From Actinomycetes bacterium (GTDB lineage Bacteria; Actinomycetota; Actinomycetes; Mycobacteriales; Mycobacteriaceae): a stretch of 29,016 nucleotides of DNA. Where the stretch lies: positions 1 through 29,016 of the forward strand of contig JAEZDV010000110.1 in NCBI GenBank assembly GCA_023417985.1. The letters are read 5' to 3'. Of this stretch, positions 15,631 to 23,542 are shown one piece after another. The translations under genes were made by a program, and so were the position numbers. Below the pieces are notes generated by a model that saw only the letters and a program-made list of their open reading frames with translations, was not told the origin of the DNA and ran no database searches. The stretch's first letter is position 1; each line of letters starts with the position of its first letter.

Positions 15631-16488
15631 ATGAAATCCGACACCGGGACTCCCGACGAGGGTTGGCCGACCGAGCGCGCGCACCTCAAAGACCCGAACG
15701 ACACGACCCACACGATCTTCCGATATCCGGCACCCCCGGACCTTCGCGACCTGGTCCGGCGCTACTGGATTCCGGTCTGGCAAGTGCAGCACGGACGAGA
15801 CGCACCACAGCACGTGCTCCGATATCCCGTCTGCCTCGTCGTGGTCGCCGACGATTACGCCCGGTTCTACGGTGTCGCGTCGGGGTTGTCCACAAAGGTG
15901 CTCACGGGCGAAGGCTGGGCCGTCGGAGTGATGCTCACGCCCGCCACCGGTGCACTTCTCACCGGCGGCGCACTCGCCGCGTTCACCGACCGAATGGTCG
16001 ATGTGGAGGACGTGCTCGGCGATGCGGGCGCCGACGCGGCCGAACGGATCCGGGAAGCGATGCTGCCGGATCCGCGCTCCCCCGAGGCGCATCGGACAGC
16101 GATGGGCGTCTACGACGGAATCTTCCGCTCGTACCTCCCGGTCGACGACGAGGGCCGTCTCGTCAACCGCGTCGTCGCGTTCGTGGAGGACAACCCGGAC
16201 GTGCTGCGCGTGGAACAGGTGCGCAACGAGTTCGGGCTTTCCGAACGCGCTTTGCAGCGACTCGTGCATCGGCGCATCGGCCTGACTCCGAAATGGCTGA
16301 TCCAGAGACGGCGTCTCCAGGAAGCCGCCGGCCGACTGCGCGAGAACCCGGCTTCATTGTCGGAGGTCGCGGCGGTCCTCGGATATGCCGATCAACCGCA
16401 TTTCGTAAGGGATTTCAAGAATGTGGTGGGGATGACGCCCGGCGCGTTCGCCGAGCGGTACTCCCGGGAAGGCCCGCGAGCGGAGTGA
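15631..16488 (+). CDS. AraC-family transcriptional regulator
   Basis: The 285-residue protein has an N-terminal sensing domain (about 1-185, beta-rich, FRYPAPPDLRDLVRRYW... with TGALLTGG). The C-terminal AraC DNA-binding domain has two helix-turn-helices: RVEQVRNEFGLSERALQRLVHRRIG near 195-220, and LSEVAAVLGYADQPHFVRDFKNVVGMTPGAF near 240-275. The ATG at 15631 is chosen because GAGG lies 5 bases before it. ATG at 15607 lies inside the inverted repeat and has no such site. The effector is unknown. The N-terminal half resembles the DUF6597-type sensory domains common in Rhodococcus, though I hold that loosely. Confidence 0.88.
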   Translation: MKSDTGTPDEGWPTERAHLKDPNDTTHTIFRYPAPPDLRDLVRRYWIPVWQVQHGRDAPQHVLRYPVCLVVVADDYARFYGVASGLSTKVLTGEGWAVGVMLTPATGALLTGGALAAFTDRMVDVEDVLGDAGADAAERIREAMLPDPRSPEAHRTAMGVYDGIFRSYLPVDDEGRLVNRVVAFVEDNPDVLRVEQVRNEFGLSERALQRLVHRRIGLTPKWLIQRRRLQEAAGRLRENPASLSEVAAVLGYADQPHFVRDFKNVVGMTPGAFAERYSREGPRAE

Positions 16489-16796
16489 GCTCCCGGGGAC
16501 GGCGCCCTGTGCTGTGGGTGCAATCTCCAGCCGGGGTGATACGCCCGGCGTCGTCGAGGAGGGGTGTGGCAGCGGTGCGCCGACCCGAGGTATCGGTGAA
16601 TTCGCCTGGTATGCAACGAGATTCGCAACCGTCGACAAAACTTCGACGCTCGGGCACGCATCCGAGCGTGCACCTTCGTTACGGTATCGCACACGCATCC
16701 CTCGCACCCGTCCCGGAACCACCGTGGCAACGTCGAACGCGATTTTCCGCGCGGACAGAGAGATACAGGGTTAGCATTGCGATCGATACGTACCCG
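16489..16796. other. Non-coding stretch before the secreted-protein gene
   Basis: No frame here looks coding: long frames on both strands are rich in Arg/Ser/Pro and lack a ribosome site or family motif. The only structure found is an 8-bp inverted repeat, ACGCTCGG (16646-16653) with CCGAGCGT (16662-16669), around an 8-base loop and with no T-run after it. It could be the AraC gene terminator or an operator. Confidence 0.35.
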
Positions 16797-16851
16797 GTGA
16801 CCCGACAAACAGTGATCCGACAAACAGTGACCCGACAGACAGTGATCCGAC
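16797..16851. repeat. Tandem 15-bp repeats (three full, one partial)
   Basis: Units start at 16797, 16812, 16827 and 16842. The core is GTGAYCCGACARACA, with Y alternating C,T,C,T so that units 1 and 3 and units 2 and 4 resemble each other. The fourth breaks after GTGATCCGAC. The array ends 14 bases before the start codon of a secreted protein, so it lies in its leader. It may be a repeated binding site or a slippage-prone tract. Confidence 0.8.
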
Positions 16852-16865
16852 GTAGGGATGCAGCA

Positions 16866-17426
16866 ATGCTTCGTAAGGCTCTGGCACGAACCGTCCTCGT
16901 GTTCGCACTCGGTCTCGCGACTCCTGCGCTCGTCCACGCACAACCCGCCGGACCTGTTCCAGCCGTGGGAATTGCCCAAGGGATCGGTTACTCCGTCCAG
17001 GTCGACGGCCGGTCCATCACGTACACGATCACCGATGTGCCGCGGGTACCGCTCGTCGGGTCGATCACGTTGCCGGGCTCCTGCACCACCGCCGTGGTCG
17101 ATGCACTTCGCGCCGCACCGATCGTCGGACCGGTCTTGCTCGACTACATCCTCGGCAACCCGGATGTCGACGTTCTCGCCCTGCTCCAGCAACTCGACGA
17201 CGCCGATGCGATCACCGCGATAAACCTGCTGCGAGGCGCCAACCGGGACAACGTGGTGTCCGGGACTTTCGAGGACGTGCCGAACGGTGTCTATGCGGTG
17301 GTGAGCGTCTGCAACCTGAATCCCGATCTGCTCGGCGTGACCGGCGCGCTGGTCCTCGGTCCGCCGTTCAGCTCGGGCTCCACCGAGGACAACGGATCGT
17401 CGTTCGGCTCCAGCACCGGATCCTGA
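16866..17426 (+). CDS. Secreted hypothetical protein
   Basis: The 186-residue product has a clear Sec signal peptide: basic MLRKALAR, a hydrophobic core to about residue 21, and a VHA cut site before QPAG (residue 25/26). The mature part of about 160 residues has two Cys (in PGSCTTAV and VSVCNLN), likely a disulfide. It is rich in Val/Leu/Asp, and ends in a Ser/Gly-rich tail (GSSFGSSTGS). The central LLDYILGNPDVDVLALLQQLDDADAI region looks helical. I recognise no family; small secreted Cys-paired proteins of this sort are common in Rhodococcus and Nocardia. AGGGA sits 7 bases before the ATG at 16866. The open frame continues upstream through the repeats, but the signal peptide fixes this start. 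Confidence 0.7.
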   Translation: MLRKALARTVLVFALGLATPALVHAQPAGPVPAVGIAQGIGYSVQVDGRSITYTITDVPRVPLVGSITLPGSCTTAVVDALRAAPIVGPVLLDYILGNPDVDVLALLQQLDDADAITAINLLRGANRDNVVSGTFEDVPNGVYAVVSVCNLNPDLLGVTGALVLGPPFSSGSTEDNGSSFGSSTGS

Positions 17427-17436
17427 GAGCCGTCCA

Positions 17437-17868
17437 TTGCCGCGCGAACCGGAAACGCCTCTCGAAGCACTCTTCGGATCCACCGGGATCGCAGCACTGG
17501 TCACCCTGAAACACGACGGGCGGCCGCAGATCTCGAACATCGTCTATTACTACGACGCGCTCGAGCGCACGTTTTCGGTCTCCATCACCGATACCCGCGC
17601 GAAAACCCGGAACATGCGGAGGGATTCACGGGTGAGTCTGTTCCGCGACGCAGCCGACGGCTGGTCCTACTCTGTGGCAGAAGGGCAAGCCGAATTATCC
17701 GAAGTCGCAGCCGATCCGCACGATCCGGCCGTCGAGCAACTGGTGGCGCTCTATCGGGCGGTTCAGGGGGAGCATCCCGACTGGGACGAGTACCGCTCGG
17801 CGATGGTTGCCGAACAGCGGTTGCTGCTGCGGGTTCGCGTCGAGCGGTTCTACGGCGTCGCCCGCTGA
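17437..17868 (+). CDS. PPOX-class, probably F420-dependent, flavoprotein-fold enzyme
   Basis: A 143-residue split-barrel protein of the pyridoxamine-phosphate-oxidase-like class. Its pattern, LVTLKHDGRPQISNIVYYYD then KTRNMRRDSRVSLF near residue 60 and a C-terminal RVRVERFYGVAR, is that of small actinobacterial PPOX proteins that use F420, such as Rv1155-like ones. The KTRNM segment usually contacts the cofactor phosphate. The substrate is unknown. The start is TTG at 17437, only 10 bases after the secreted-protein stop, with a weak GAGAG upstream; the two may share a message. Its 3' end overlaps the convergent HAD gene by 19 bases. Confidence 0.8.
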   Translation: MPREPETPLEALFGSTGIAALVTLKHDGRPQISNIVYYYDALERTFSVSITDTRAKTRNMRRDSRVSLFRDAADGWSYSVAEGQAELSEVAADPHDPAVEQLVALYRAVQGEHPDWDEYRSAMVAEQRLLLRVRVERFYGVAR

Positions 17869-18611
17869 GACCTCGTCCGCACGCCCGCGCCGCCGGCCTT
17901 CGCGATACGCGCCGCCTCCGCGAACGCACGCATCGTCGGGAATTCGAGGTCGTAACCGAACTCACCGGTGGGGGCCGGGGTCGCGCCCCAGCCGGGACGG
18001 TCGTGACGCCGGTTGATCCACACCGACGAGAGGCCGCGCTGCCGGGCGGGGACGTGATCGTGGAACAGCGACTGCGCCACATGCAGCAGTCGCTCTCGCG
18101 GAACAGCGAGGTCTGCGAGCACTCCGTCGAGCGCGTCGAAGTGATCGTGCGCGGGCTTGTACGCTCCGACGTCCTCGGCGGTGATGATGCTGTCGAATGC
18201 GACCCCGAGGCGCGCGTTGCTTCCCGCGAACCCCTCACGGTGCACGTTCGACACGATGATCAGCGCGTAGTCCTCCGCCAGCGACGCGAGAGCGGCGGCG
18301 GAATCCGGGAACGCCGGCCACTCGGGCACCGATGATCCGAGGCGCCCCGCCCATTCGTCGGGTACCGCCGCGCCGAGCGCGCTCCCCGTCCGGCGGAACG
18401 CCTCGGCGAGAATCTCCGGGTACAGCATTGTCGGAGAGTCCTTTTCGATCCGAGCCTCGTTGTCCGCATACGCACGGAGCAGTTCCTCGTCGGAAAGCTC
18501 CAGCCCGGCCTCCTGCGCCCACGGAGCGAGAACCGACGCGATTCCGGTCTCCCAGTCGATGAGCGTGCCGTAGCAATCGAAACTCAGCGCGTCGAACTCG
18601 GACAGATCCAC
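17850..18611 (-). CDS. HAD-superfamily hydrolase, haloacid dehalogenase type II-like
   Basis: The 253-residue protein has the four HAD motifs: DCYGT (nucleophile Asp12), IIVSNVH (motif II Ser/Asn), AYKPAHDHF (motif III Lys) and HVAQSLFHDHVPA (motif IV acid). The fold and size fit L-2-haloacid dehalogenases. In place of an acid/base Asp after the nucleophile it has DCYGTL, as type II dehalogenases do. Whether it removes halogen or phosphate cannot be told. GTG at 18611 is chosen because GAGGAG precedes it by 7 bases; the longer frames upstream add non-homologous sequence. It overlaps the PPOX gene tail to tail. Confidence 0.85.
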   Translation of the reverse strand: MDLSEFDALSFDCYGTLIDWETGIASVLAPWAQEAGLELSDEELLRAYADNEARIEKDSPTMLYPEILAEAFRRTGSALGAAVPDEWAGRLGSSVPEWPAFPDSAAALASLAEDYALIIVSNVHREGFAGSNARLGVAFDSIITAEDVGAYKPAHDHFDALDGVLADLAVPRERLLHVAQSLFHDHVPARQRGLSSVWINRRHDRPGWGATPAPTGEFGYDLEFPTMRAFAEAARIAKAGGAGVRTRSQRATP

Positions 18612-18664
18612 AGCAACTCTCCTCACGTGCTTTTCGCCGAAGTCTACGAGCAGACTCGCGTCCG

Positions 18665-18928
18665 TCACGTCGGGAGTGACTCGACCGGTTGCCTGAGGAC
18701 GGTGCGAAGTCTGTCGGGCGCGACCTTGCGGAAGTCGCTGAAATAGATCTCGTGGTGCTTGCCGACCATGCGTAGCCCGTTGCGGGGGATGAACTCGTCG
18801 TGCAGTCGGGCGAGCACCTCCGTCTCCGCGTCGAACGGCCCGATGTGCAATGTCTGCACACACCGGCCCTCGGCGAGGGATTCGAGGCGGATGTCGTCGA
18901 GTCGTACGGCCGCACTCGCGGCAGCGGC
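18665..18928 (-). pseudogene. 3' remnant of a GyrI-like domain gene
   Basis: About 88 codons are open down to the stop at 18665. They encode a recognisable C-terminal end of a GyrI-like small-molecule-binding protein: VQTLHIGPFDAETEVLARLHDEF, GLRMVGKHHEIYFSDFRK and RLRTVLRQPVE. Whole members are about 200 residues. Upstream, homology fades near VRLDDIRLES and an in-frame TAG stands at 18929-18931. No start with a ribosome site lies in the remnant (only a GTG at 18859). The 5' half is missing and the adjoining DNA is the middle of an MFS gene on the other strand. Confidence 0.75.
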
Positions 18929-19675
18929 CTAGTCGGGCCCTTGACGGCATTCCTCATCTTGTCGACGAACGGGGTGACGCTCTTCCTGGTCTTCTACGTC
19001 GTCACGTCCTGTGTGCCCGTCGTAGCGCTGCTGCGGATCGATCGCGGGCGGCCACGCTCAGCGTCCCGGGCGGACGGAACAGCCATGAGAGCACCGTCCG
19101 CAGGCGTGACGCACATCCGGGGTTCGGTGGTGCTGCGTCGATTGCTCGTGCTGAGATGCCTTGCGTCGGCGCTTCCTTCGACACTGATCGGCGCCCTGAT
19201 CGTGCTCGAGTTCGAATCGTACGCCGCTGCGCCACTCCTGTTTCTCGCCGTGTCCAACGCCATGGTCTATCTGGGAAATCAGTACGTCAGTCGCATGGCC
19301 GACTTCCGCGAAGTCGAGATCGTGCTCGTGTACGGCACGATGAGCCTTGCCGGCATAGCGCTCCTGAACGTGGAGAACATGTACGCGTTCTTGGCGGGAG
19401 TGGCTGTCTTCGGAATCGCAACCGGGGTAGGACTCTCGCATTTCGTCCTGGCGACCGTCGTGCACTCCCCTCCCGTGATCTACGGGTCCATCAGCGGTGT
19501 TTTCGGCCTGACGTCGAGTGCTCTCGGATTGACGGTCGGCGTAATGCTCTCGCAGGTGGACGCGATCGGACTCGACGCGTTCTACCTCGTTCTCACGGTG
19601 CTCGCAGTGGGAACATTCGTAGCCGCAGTGCGCTATGCGCGCACCGACGAGGTTGCCCGCGCCGGGACCGCGTGA
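18920..19675 (+). pseudogene. 3' remnant of an MFS transporter gene
   Basis: The open frame from about 18920 begins in mid-transporter (GLVGPLTAFLILS, a membrane helix). It gives about 250 residues with roughly seven to eight helices and a central basic loop (RGRPRSASRADG), ending ARTDEVARAGTA. A full MFS protein has about 400 residues and 12 helices, so the first four or five are gone. The frame continues upstream into antisense of the GyrI-like remnant with no ribosome site; a TTG at 18941 could be mis-called as a start. A functional half transporter is unlikely. The remainder keeps an intact frame, so the loss may be recent. Confidence 0.7.
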
Positions 19676-20009
19676 GCGCTTCTCCACCGATGATCGAAGG
19701 TCGCCGGACGGTCCTCAGCCCGACGCCGCGCGTCCGATTGCCACGGTGGGCAGAACGAGCCACCACGTCCCTGCAGGTGGGTGGCTCCTGTCCTACCGTG
19801 TCGCTGCCGGTGATCGTCCGTGGTCGTCGAACGGACTGTTGTGAGTCAGGGAGTCCGTTTCGTGCGCCTTCCTAGTCCCGCGGACGGCACGGGCAACCGC
19901 CATCGTTCGCCGCGCCGAACCCCGGGGGAACCGTTTCGCTCTGCTCGAGCAAAAGCGCGGCCGCACGCCCGGCAGTTTGGGATCGTTGCCGATCGGTAAC
20001 CTTTAACGG
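19676..20009. other. Non-coding stretch between MFS remnant and dedA
   Basis: No credible gene. It holds a strong inverted repeat: GAGCCACC (19757-19764) with GGTGGCTC (19780-19787) around 15 bases. It lacks a T-run but could end transcription of the MFS remnant. A 10-bp palindrome TGCTCGAGCA (19942-19951) with loosely matching CGCT/AGCG flanks lies about 45 bases before the dedA -10. Confidence 0.4.
19997..20002 (+). promoter_or_regulatory. Possible -10 of a leaderless dedA message
   Basis: TAACCT lies 7 bases before the dedA ATG at 20010, the distance at which transcription would start on the start codon itself. No ribosome site precedes the ATG. The -35 is poor (TTGGGA, 14-base spacer). 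Confidence 0.35.
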
Positions 20010-20660
20010 ATGAGTGTCGCGGATTCTCCCTCAGCCCCCACCGACGGACTTGCCGGATGGGCACTGGACCTGATGGACCGGCTGGGCGGTGTAGGTGCGG
20101 GGCTCGCGATCGCGCTCGAGAACTTTTTCCCTCCGCTTCCGAGCGAAGTCATTCTTCCGCTGGCAGGCTTCGCCGCGAGTCTCGGCAGCTTCACCCTGGT
20201 GGGTGCGCTGTTCTGGACGACCCTCGGTTCCGTCCTGGGCGCACTCGGGTTGTATTCGCTCGGCCGGTGGGTCGGTGAGGACCGTCTACGCAGCGTCGTG
20301 CACAAGCTTCCTCTGGTCGACGTGGAAGACCTCGACCGCACGACGGAGTGGTTCCAGAAGCACGGCCGCAAAGCCGTGTTCTTCGGCCGCATGTTGCCTG
20401 TTTTCCGCAGCCTGATCTCGATTCCTGCCGGGGTCACCAAGATGCCGATCTGGCAGTTCACCGCCTTCACCACCGCAGGCAGCCTGATCTGGAACAGCAT
20501 CTTCGTCATCGCCGGATATCAGCTCGGAGAGAACTGGCAGAAGGTCGAGCCGTACGCCGAGGTTCTTCAGTACGTGGTCCTCGCCGCGGTGATCGGCTTC
20601 ATCGTCTACGGCCTGCAGCGCCGGATCCGGGCGCGGCGCGCCCAGGCCAGTCACACCTGA
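20010..20660 (+). CDS. DedA-family membrane protein
   Basis: The 216-residue integral membrane protein belongs to the DedA/VTT family. These proteins recycle undecaprenyl-phosphate or flip phospholipids and affect envelope integrity. Family marks are the early acidic ENFFPPLPSEVILPLAGF (re-entrant loop, residues about 37-54), GSVLGALGLYSLGRWVGE, and FFGRMLPVFRSLISIPAGVTKMP near residue 130 with the conserved Arg pair. Two C-terminal helices and a basic tail (RRIRARRAQ) follow. The start is fixed by the MSVADSP N-terminus and a stop upstream. It converges on the ecfT gene. Confidence 0.9.
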   Translation: MSVADSPSAPTDGLAGWALDLMDRLGGVGAGLAIALENFFPPLPSEVILPLAGFAASLGSFTLVGALFWTTLGSVLGALGLYSLGRWVGEDRLRSVVHKLPLVDVEDLDRTTEWFQKHGRKAVFFGRMLPVFRSLISIPAGVTKMPIWQFTAFTTAGSLIWNSIFVIAGYQLGENWQKVEPYAEVLQYVVLAAVIGFIVYGLQRRIRARRAQASHT

Positions 20661-20669
20661 TCGCCGTTT

Positions 20670-20685
20670 CCCGCACGGATGCGGG
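20670..20685. terminator. Short hairpin between dedA and ecfT (possible bidirectional terminator)
   Basis: CCCGCA-CGGA-TGCGGG forms a 6-bp GC-rich stem with a 4-base loop in the 28 bases between two convergent stops. No T-run is present, which is usual in actinobacteria. Confidence 0.4.
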
Positions 20686-20688
20686 GCG

Positions 20689-21426
20689 TCACCCCCAGAT
20701 CACGATGGCCGCACACGCCGCGGCTACTACGACGACGGTCACCGCGTCACCGACACCGATCCGTGGCCGGGTCCGGACCACAGGCCGCGGACCCCGCACC
20801 GACAACGCGTCGCCGAGGTCGCGCACCTGCCGCATGGACACCGACGCGACCGCGCCCACCGTGTCGATCAGCTCGGGCCACCACCGCCTCGGCTTGCGGA
20901 GTCCGGGGCGGCCGCGCAGCCGGCGGGCCGCGAACAGCATGCGCAACTCACCTCGGATCGTCGGCAGCATCCGCAGCGCCAGCGCACACACCGTCACCCA
21001 CTCGTCGACGGGTAGCCGCAGCAGACGCAACGGCCACAAGAGGACGGGCAGGGCGTCGACCAGGTGCGACAGACTCGTCGTCCATCCGACCAGCGACGCC
21101 AGCACCAGCAGGCACACCCCCAGCAGCAGCGTTCGCACGTAGCTGGTGAGCCCGCCCCCGGCGACGTTGAGTACCCCACCGACCGCCAGGAAGGCGAACA
21201 CCCACCACGGTATCGAGGGCACCACGCCGCGGGGGATGCGCGCGGTAAGCACACCGGCCAGCAGCACCACCGCCATGATGCCGAGGGCGGTCCAGGACGG
21301 GATGAAACTCACGGTGACCGAGAGCGCCACCGCAGCGAGGATTTTCGTGCCCGCCCACAGCCGGTGGAGCGGGGTGATCCGCGGCACGGGGCGCAGCAGG
21401 ATCAGTGGGCGGCGCTGTTCCTTCAT
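20689..21426 (-). CDS. ECF transporter T-component (EcfT), Rv2325c-like
   Basis: The 245-residue coupling membrane subunit has helices at about 25-110 (AGTKILAAVALSVTVSF, LGIMAVVLLAGVL, WWVFAFLAVGGVLNV, TLLLGVCLLVLASLVG). A cytoplasmic region follows with two coupling motifs, LRMLPTIRGELRMLFAARRLRG near 155 and LGDALSVRGP near 205, then a last helix. The ATG at 21426 overlaps the stop of the upstream ATPase gene (ATGA), so the pair is coupled. In gene order and architecture it matches Rv2326c-Rv2325c of M. tuberculosis as I recall it. It is distinct from cbiQ in this window. Confidence 0.88.
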   Translation of the reverse strand: MKEQRRPLILLRPVPRITPLHRLWAGTKILAAVALSVTVSFIPSWTALGIMAVVLLAGVLTARIPRGVVPSIPWWVFAFLAVGGVLNVAGGGLTSYVRTLLLGVCLLVLASLVGWTTSLSHLVDALPVLLWPLRLLRLPVDEWVTVCALALRMLPTIRGELRMLFAARRLRGRPGLRKPRRWWPELIDTVGAVASVSMRQVRDLGDALSVRGPRPVVRTRPRIGVGDAVTVVVVAAACAAIVIWG

Positions 21427-23432
21427 TCCGTCACCGCACCGATCTGGTCGACGACCCGGCCCGCGTCGAGCACCACGGTGCGCGAGCACACCTCTTCCAT
21501 TCCGTGCAGGTCGTGGGAGATGACCACGATCGTGACGTGCTCGACCGCCCGCAGGTGAGCGAGGATCGAGACCAGTTCGCGGCGGCCCGGGACGTCGAGG
21601 CCCGCGAGCGGTTCGTCGAGCACGAGGACGCGCGGTGTCCGAGCGAGTTGTGCGGCGAGCGCGACACGGCGCATCTCGCCGCCACTGAGCCGGTCGATCG
21701 GCCGATCCACCAGTTCGGGACGCAACCCCACCCGGTGGAGAACGGCCGCAACGTAGTGCCGATCGGTGTGCGGGAGACCCGCGACATCCGATATCTCCTC
21801 TTCCACCGTCGGGCGCTGAAGCTGCAATCTCGCCTGCTGGAAGACGAATCCGACATCACCGTGAAGATCGGCCGTGGGCGTTTCGTGCAGAAGACAGGTG
21901 CCCTTCGTGGGTCGATACAGTCCCGCCATGATCCATGCGAGGGTGGATTTGCCGGAGCCGTTCGCACCCACGACCAGCACCCCTTCCCCGCGGCACACCG
22001 TGAGCGACACGTCGCGCAACGCGGTGTGCGCCCACGGCGTGCGGTCCGCGTAGGTGTAGGAGACCTCGCGCAGTTCCAGGACGGGCTGCGGGAATGCGGG
22101 GGCGGTGGCGAGCACAGCCGCACGCTCCGGTGCAGGCGCAGGCACCTGCACGATCCTCCCCGCCTCGAGATGGACGACGCGATCGGCAACGGCCGCCTCG
22201 TCGTCGAGGTGTGTGACGAGTACGACGGCGGTGCCGTCCGCTGCCACAGCAGCGAGCAGCGCGATGAGCGCGGCGCGGCTGTCGGCGTCCACCATGGCCG
22301 TGATCTCGTCGGCGATGAGCAGTGCCGGTCGCCGGGCCAGCGCACCGGCAAGCGCGAGTCGCTGGAGTTGCCCTCCGGACAGATCTTCCGTCGGCCGATC
22401 GCCCATCCCGGCGAGACCGACCCGGGCGAGCAGCGCGTCGACGTCGACGTCGTCGGCTCCCCACCGCAGATCTTCCTCGACCGTGCGCCCGAGCACCTGG
22501 CTCTCCGGATGCTGGAACACCGTGACTGTGCCACCGGGTTGCCCGAGACCGGCAGGGCCGGGCCGATCGACGAGTCCGGCGGTCGGTTCGAGGCCCGCCA
22601 TGATGCGCGCCAGCGTGGACTTGCCGGACCCGTTACGGCCGACCACCGCCACGAACTCGCCCGGACCGATGGTGAGATCGATGTCGGACAGAGCGTCGAC
22701 GGCAGCGCCGGGGTAGCGGTAGGTGACCATCCGCAGCGCCAGCGGCACCGGATTCGGCTCACCGGAGCGAGGGTCGGGCCACTCGGCCGATTGCGTACTC
22801 CACGTGCTGCGCGCCGACACCAGGCGGAAGATCCCGAAGCACAACAGGGCGGTGCCGACGATGCCGACCACCACGGCGCTGCCGATCCACACCCACCACA
22901 GCCGCACCATCAGATCGATGGTCTGCTCGAAGGTGCGTACGAAGTCCTCGCCCGCACCGGCCGCTTCGAACGCACGGGCGGTGCCCCTCATCGACGACGC
23001 GAGCGCCTCGAGGAGCAGCACCCGGGTCTGCGCGAACAGCAGCAGAAGCCCGTTCACCAGTGCGGCGATCAGAAGACCGATCGGCACCGCGCCTGCGAAG
23101 ACGACGAACACTGCCTCGCGTCCCCATCTCCGCTCGACATATCCGACGAGTGCACCCACCCCGGCGAGAACGAAGACCGTCGCGACGGCGAACGGTCCTG
23201 CGGCGACGAGCGCCACGACACCGGACGCGACCGTCGCGGCGATGACCGCTCGTAACCGGCCGGCGGCCGCGAGAAAGGAGATCGGCAGTGCCACGAGCAC
23301 CTGCGCGACGCCGATCGGGATGAATCCCGTGATCACGGTGAGCACCGCGGTCAACGATCCGAAGACGGCTGCCGCAGCAGCCTCCGGTGGCCGGAGAGGA
23401 CCCCGAATCCGGGAAGCGGTTACCGAGTGCAC
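21423..23432 (-). CDS. Fused ECF transporter: membrane S-like domain plus two ATPase domains (Rv2326c-like)
   Basis: A 669-residue fusion. Residues about 15-195 hold five to six helices that look like a substrate-binding component, with a charged loop at about 130-165. Two ABC ATPase domains follow. The first has GRNGSGKST, FQHPESQV, LSGGQLQR and LLIADEITAMVD; the second has GANGSGKST, FQQARLQL, LSGGEMRR and VLVLDEPLAGLD, then SHD. Normally these are three genes (EcfS, EcfA, EcfA'). With ecfT downstream it makes a complete importer, probably for a vitamin or metal; the substrate is unknown. The start is uncertain: GTG at 23432 is used, while in-frame GTGs up to 23516 would add a non-homologous extension. 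Confidence 0.85.
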   Translation of the reverse strand: MHSVTASRIRGPLRPPEAAAAAVFGSLTAVLTVITGFIPIGVAQVLVALPISFLAAAGRLRAVIAATVASGVVALVAAGPFAVATVFVLAGVGALVGYVERRWGREAVFVVFAGAVPIGLLIAALVNGLLLLFAQTRVLLLEALASSMRGTARAFEAAGAGEDFVRTFEQTIDLMVRLWWVWIGSAVVVGIVGTALLCFGIFRLVSARSTWSTQSAEWPDPRSGEPNPVPLALRMVTYRYPGAAVDALSDIDLTIGPGEFVAVVGRNGSGKSTLARIMAGLEPTAGLVDRPGPAGLGQPGGTVTVFQHPESQVLGRTVEEDLRWGADDVDVDALLARVGLAGMGDRPTEDLSGGQLQRLALAGALARRPALLIADEITAMVDADSRAALIALLAAVAADGTAVVLVTHLDDEAAVADRVVHLEAGRIVQVPAPAPERAAVLATAPAFPQPVLELREVSYTYADRTPWAHTALRDVSLTVCRGEGVLVVGANGSGKSTLAWIMAGLYRPTKGTCLLHETPTADLHGDVGFVFQQARLQLQRPTVEEEISDVAGLPHTDRHYVAAVLHRVGLRPELVDRPIDRLSGGEMRRVALAAQLARTPRVLVLDEPLAGLDVPGRRELVSILAHLRAVEHVTIVVISHDLHGMEEVCSRTVVLDAGRVVDQIGAVTE

Positions 23433-23542
23433 CGTCCCAGTGTGCCAGCGCACGGATGGCAGCCGATGATGACTTCCCGCGGGCGCAGAAGTCGGTATGG
23501 GCACGCCCACACACACTCCGCACCCTTATCGGGAGGACGATC

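Noticed and set aside
16797..16851. CRISPR array
   Set aside because: The 15-bp units are contiguous with no spacers; this is a simple tandem repeat.
15045..16865. Long N-terminal extension of the secreted protein
   Set aside because: It is an open shadow frame across the DinB-fold and AraC genes; the signal peptide begins at 16866.
18850..19875. 341-residue plus-strand ORF overlapping the MFS remnant
   Set aside because: Arg/Pro/Ser-rich, no family motif or ribosome site; it is another frame of the MFS remnant.
21405..23255. 616-residue plus-strand ORF across the fused ECF gene
   Set aside because: It is antisense to clear Walker and LSGGQ motifs; its composition (Asp/Arg/Gly/His-rich) is that of a GC-rich shadow.
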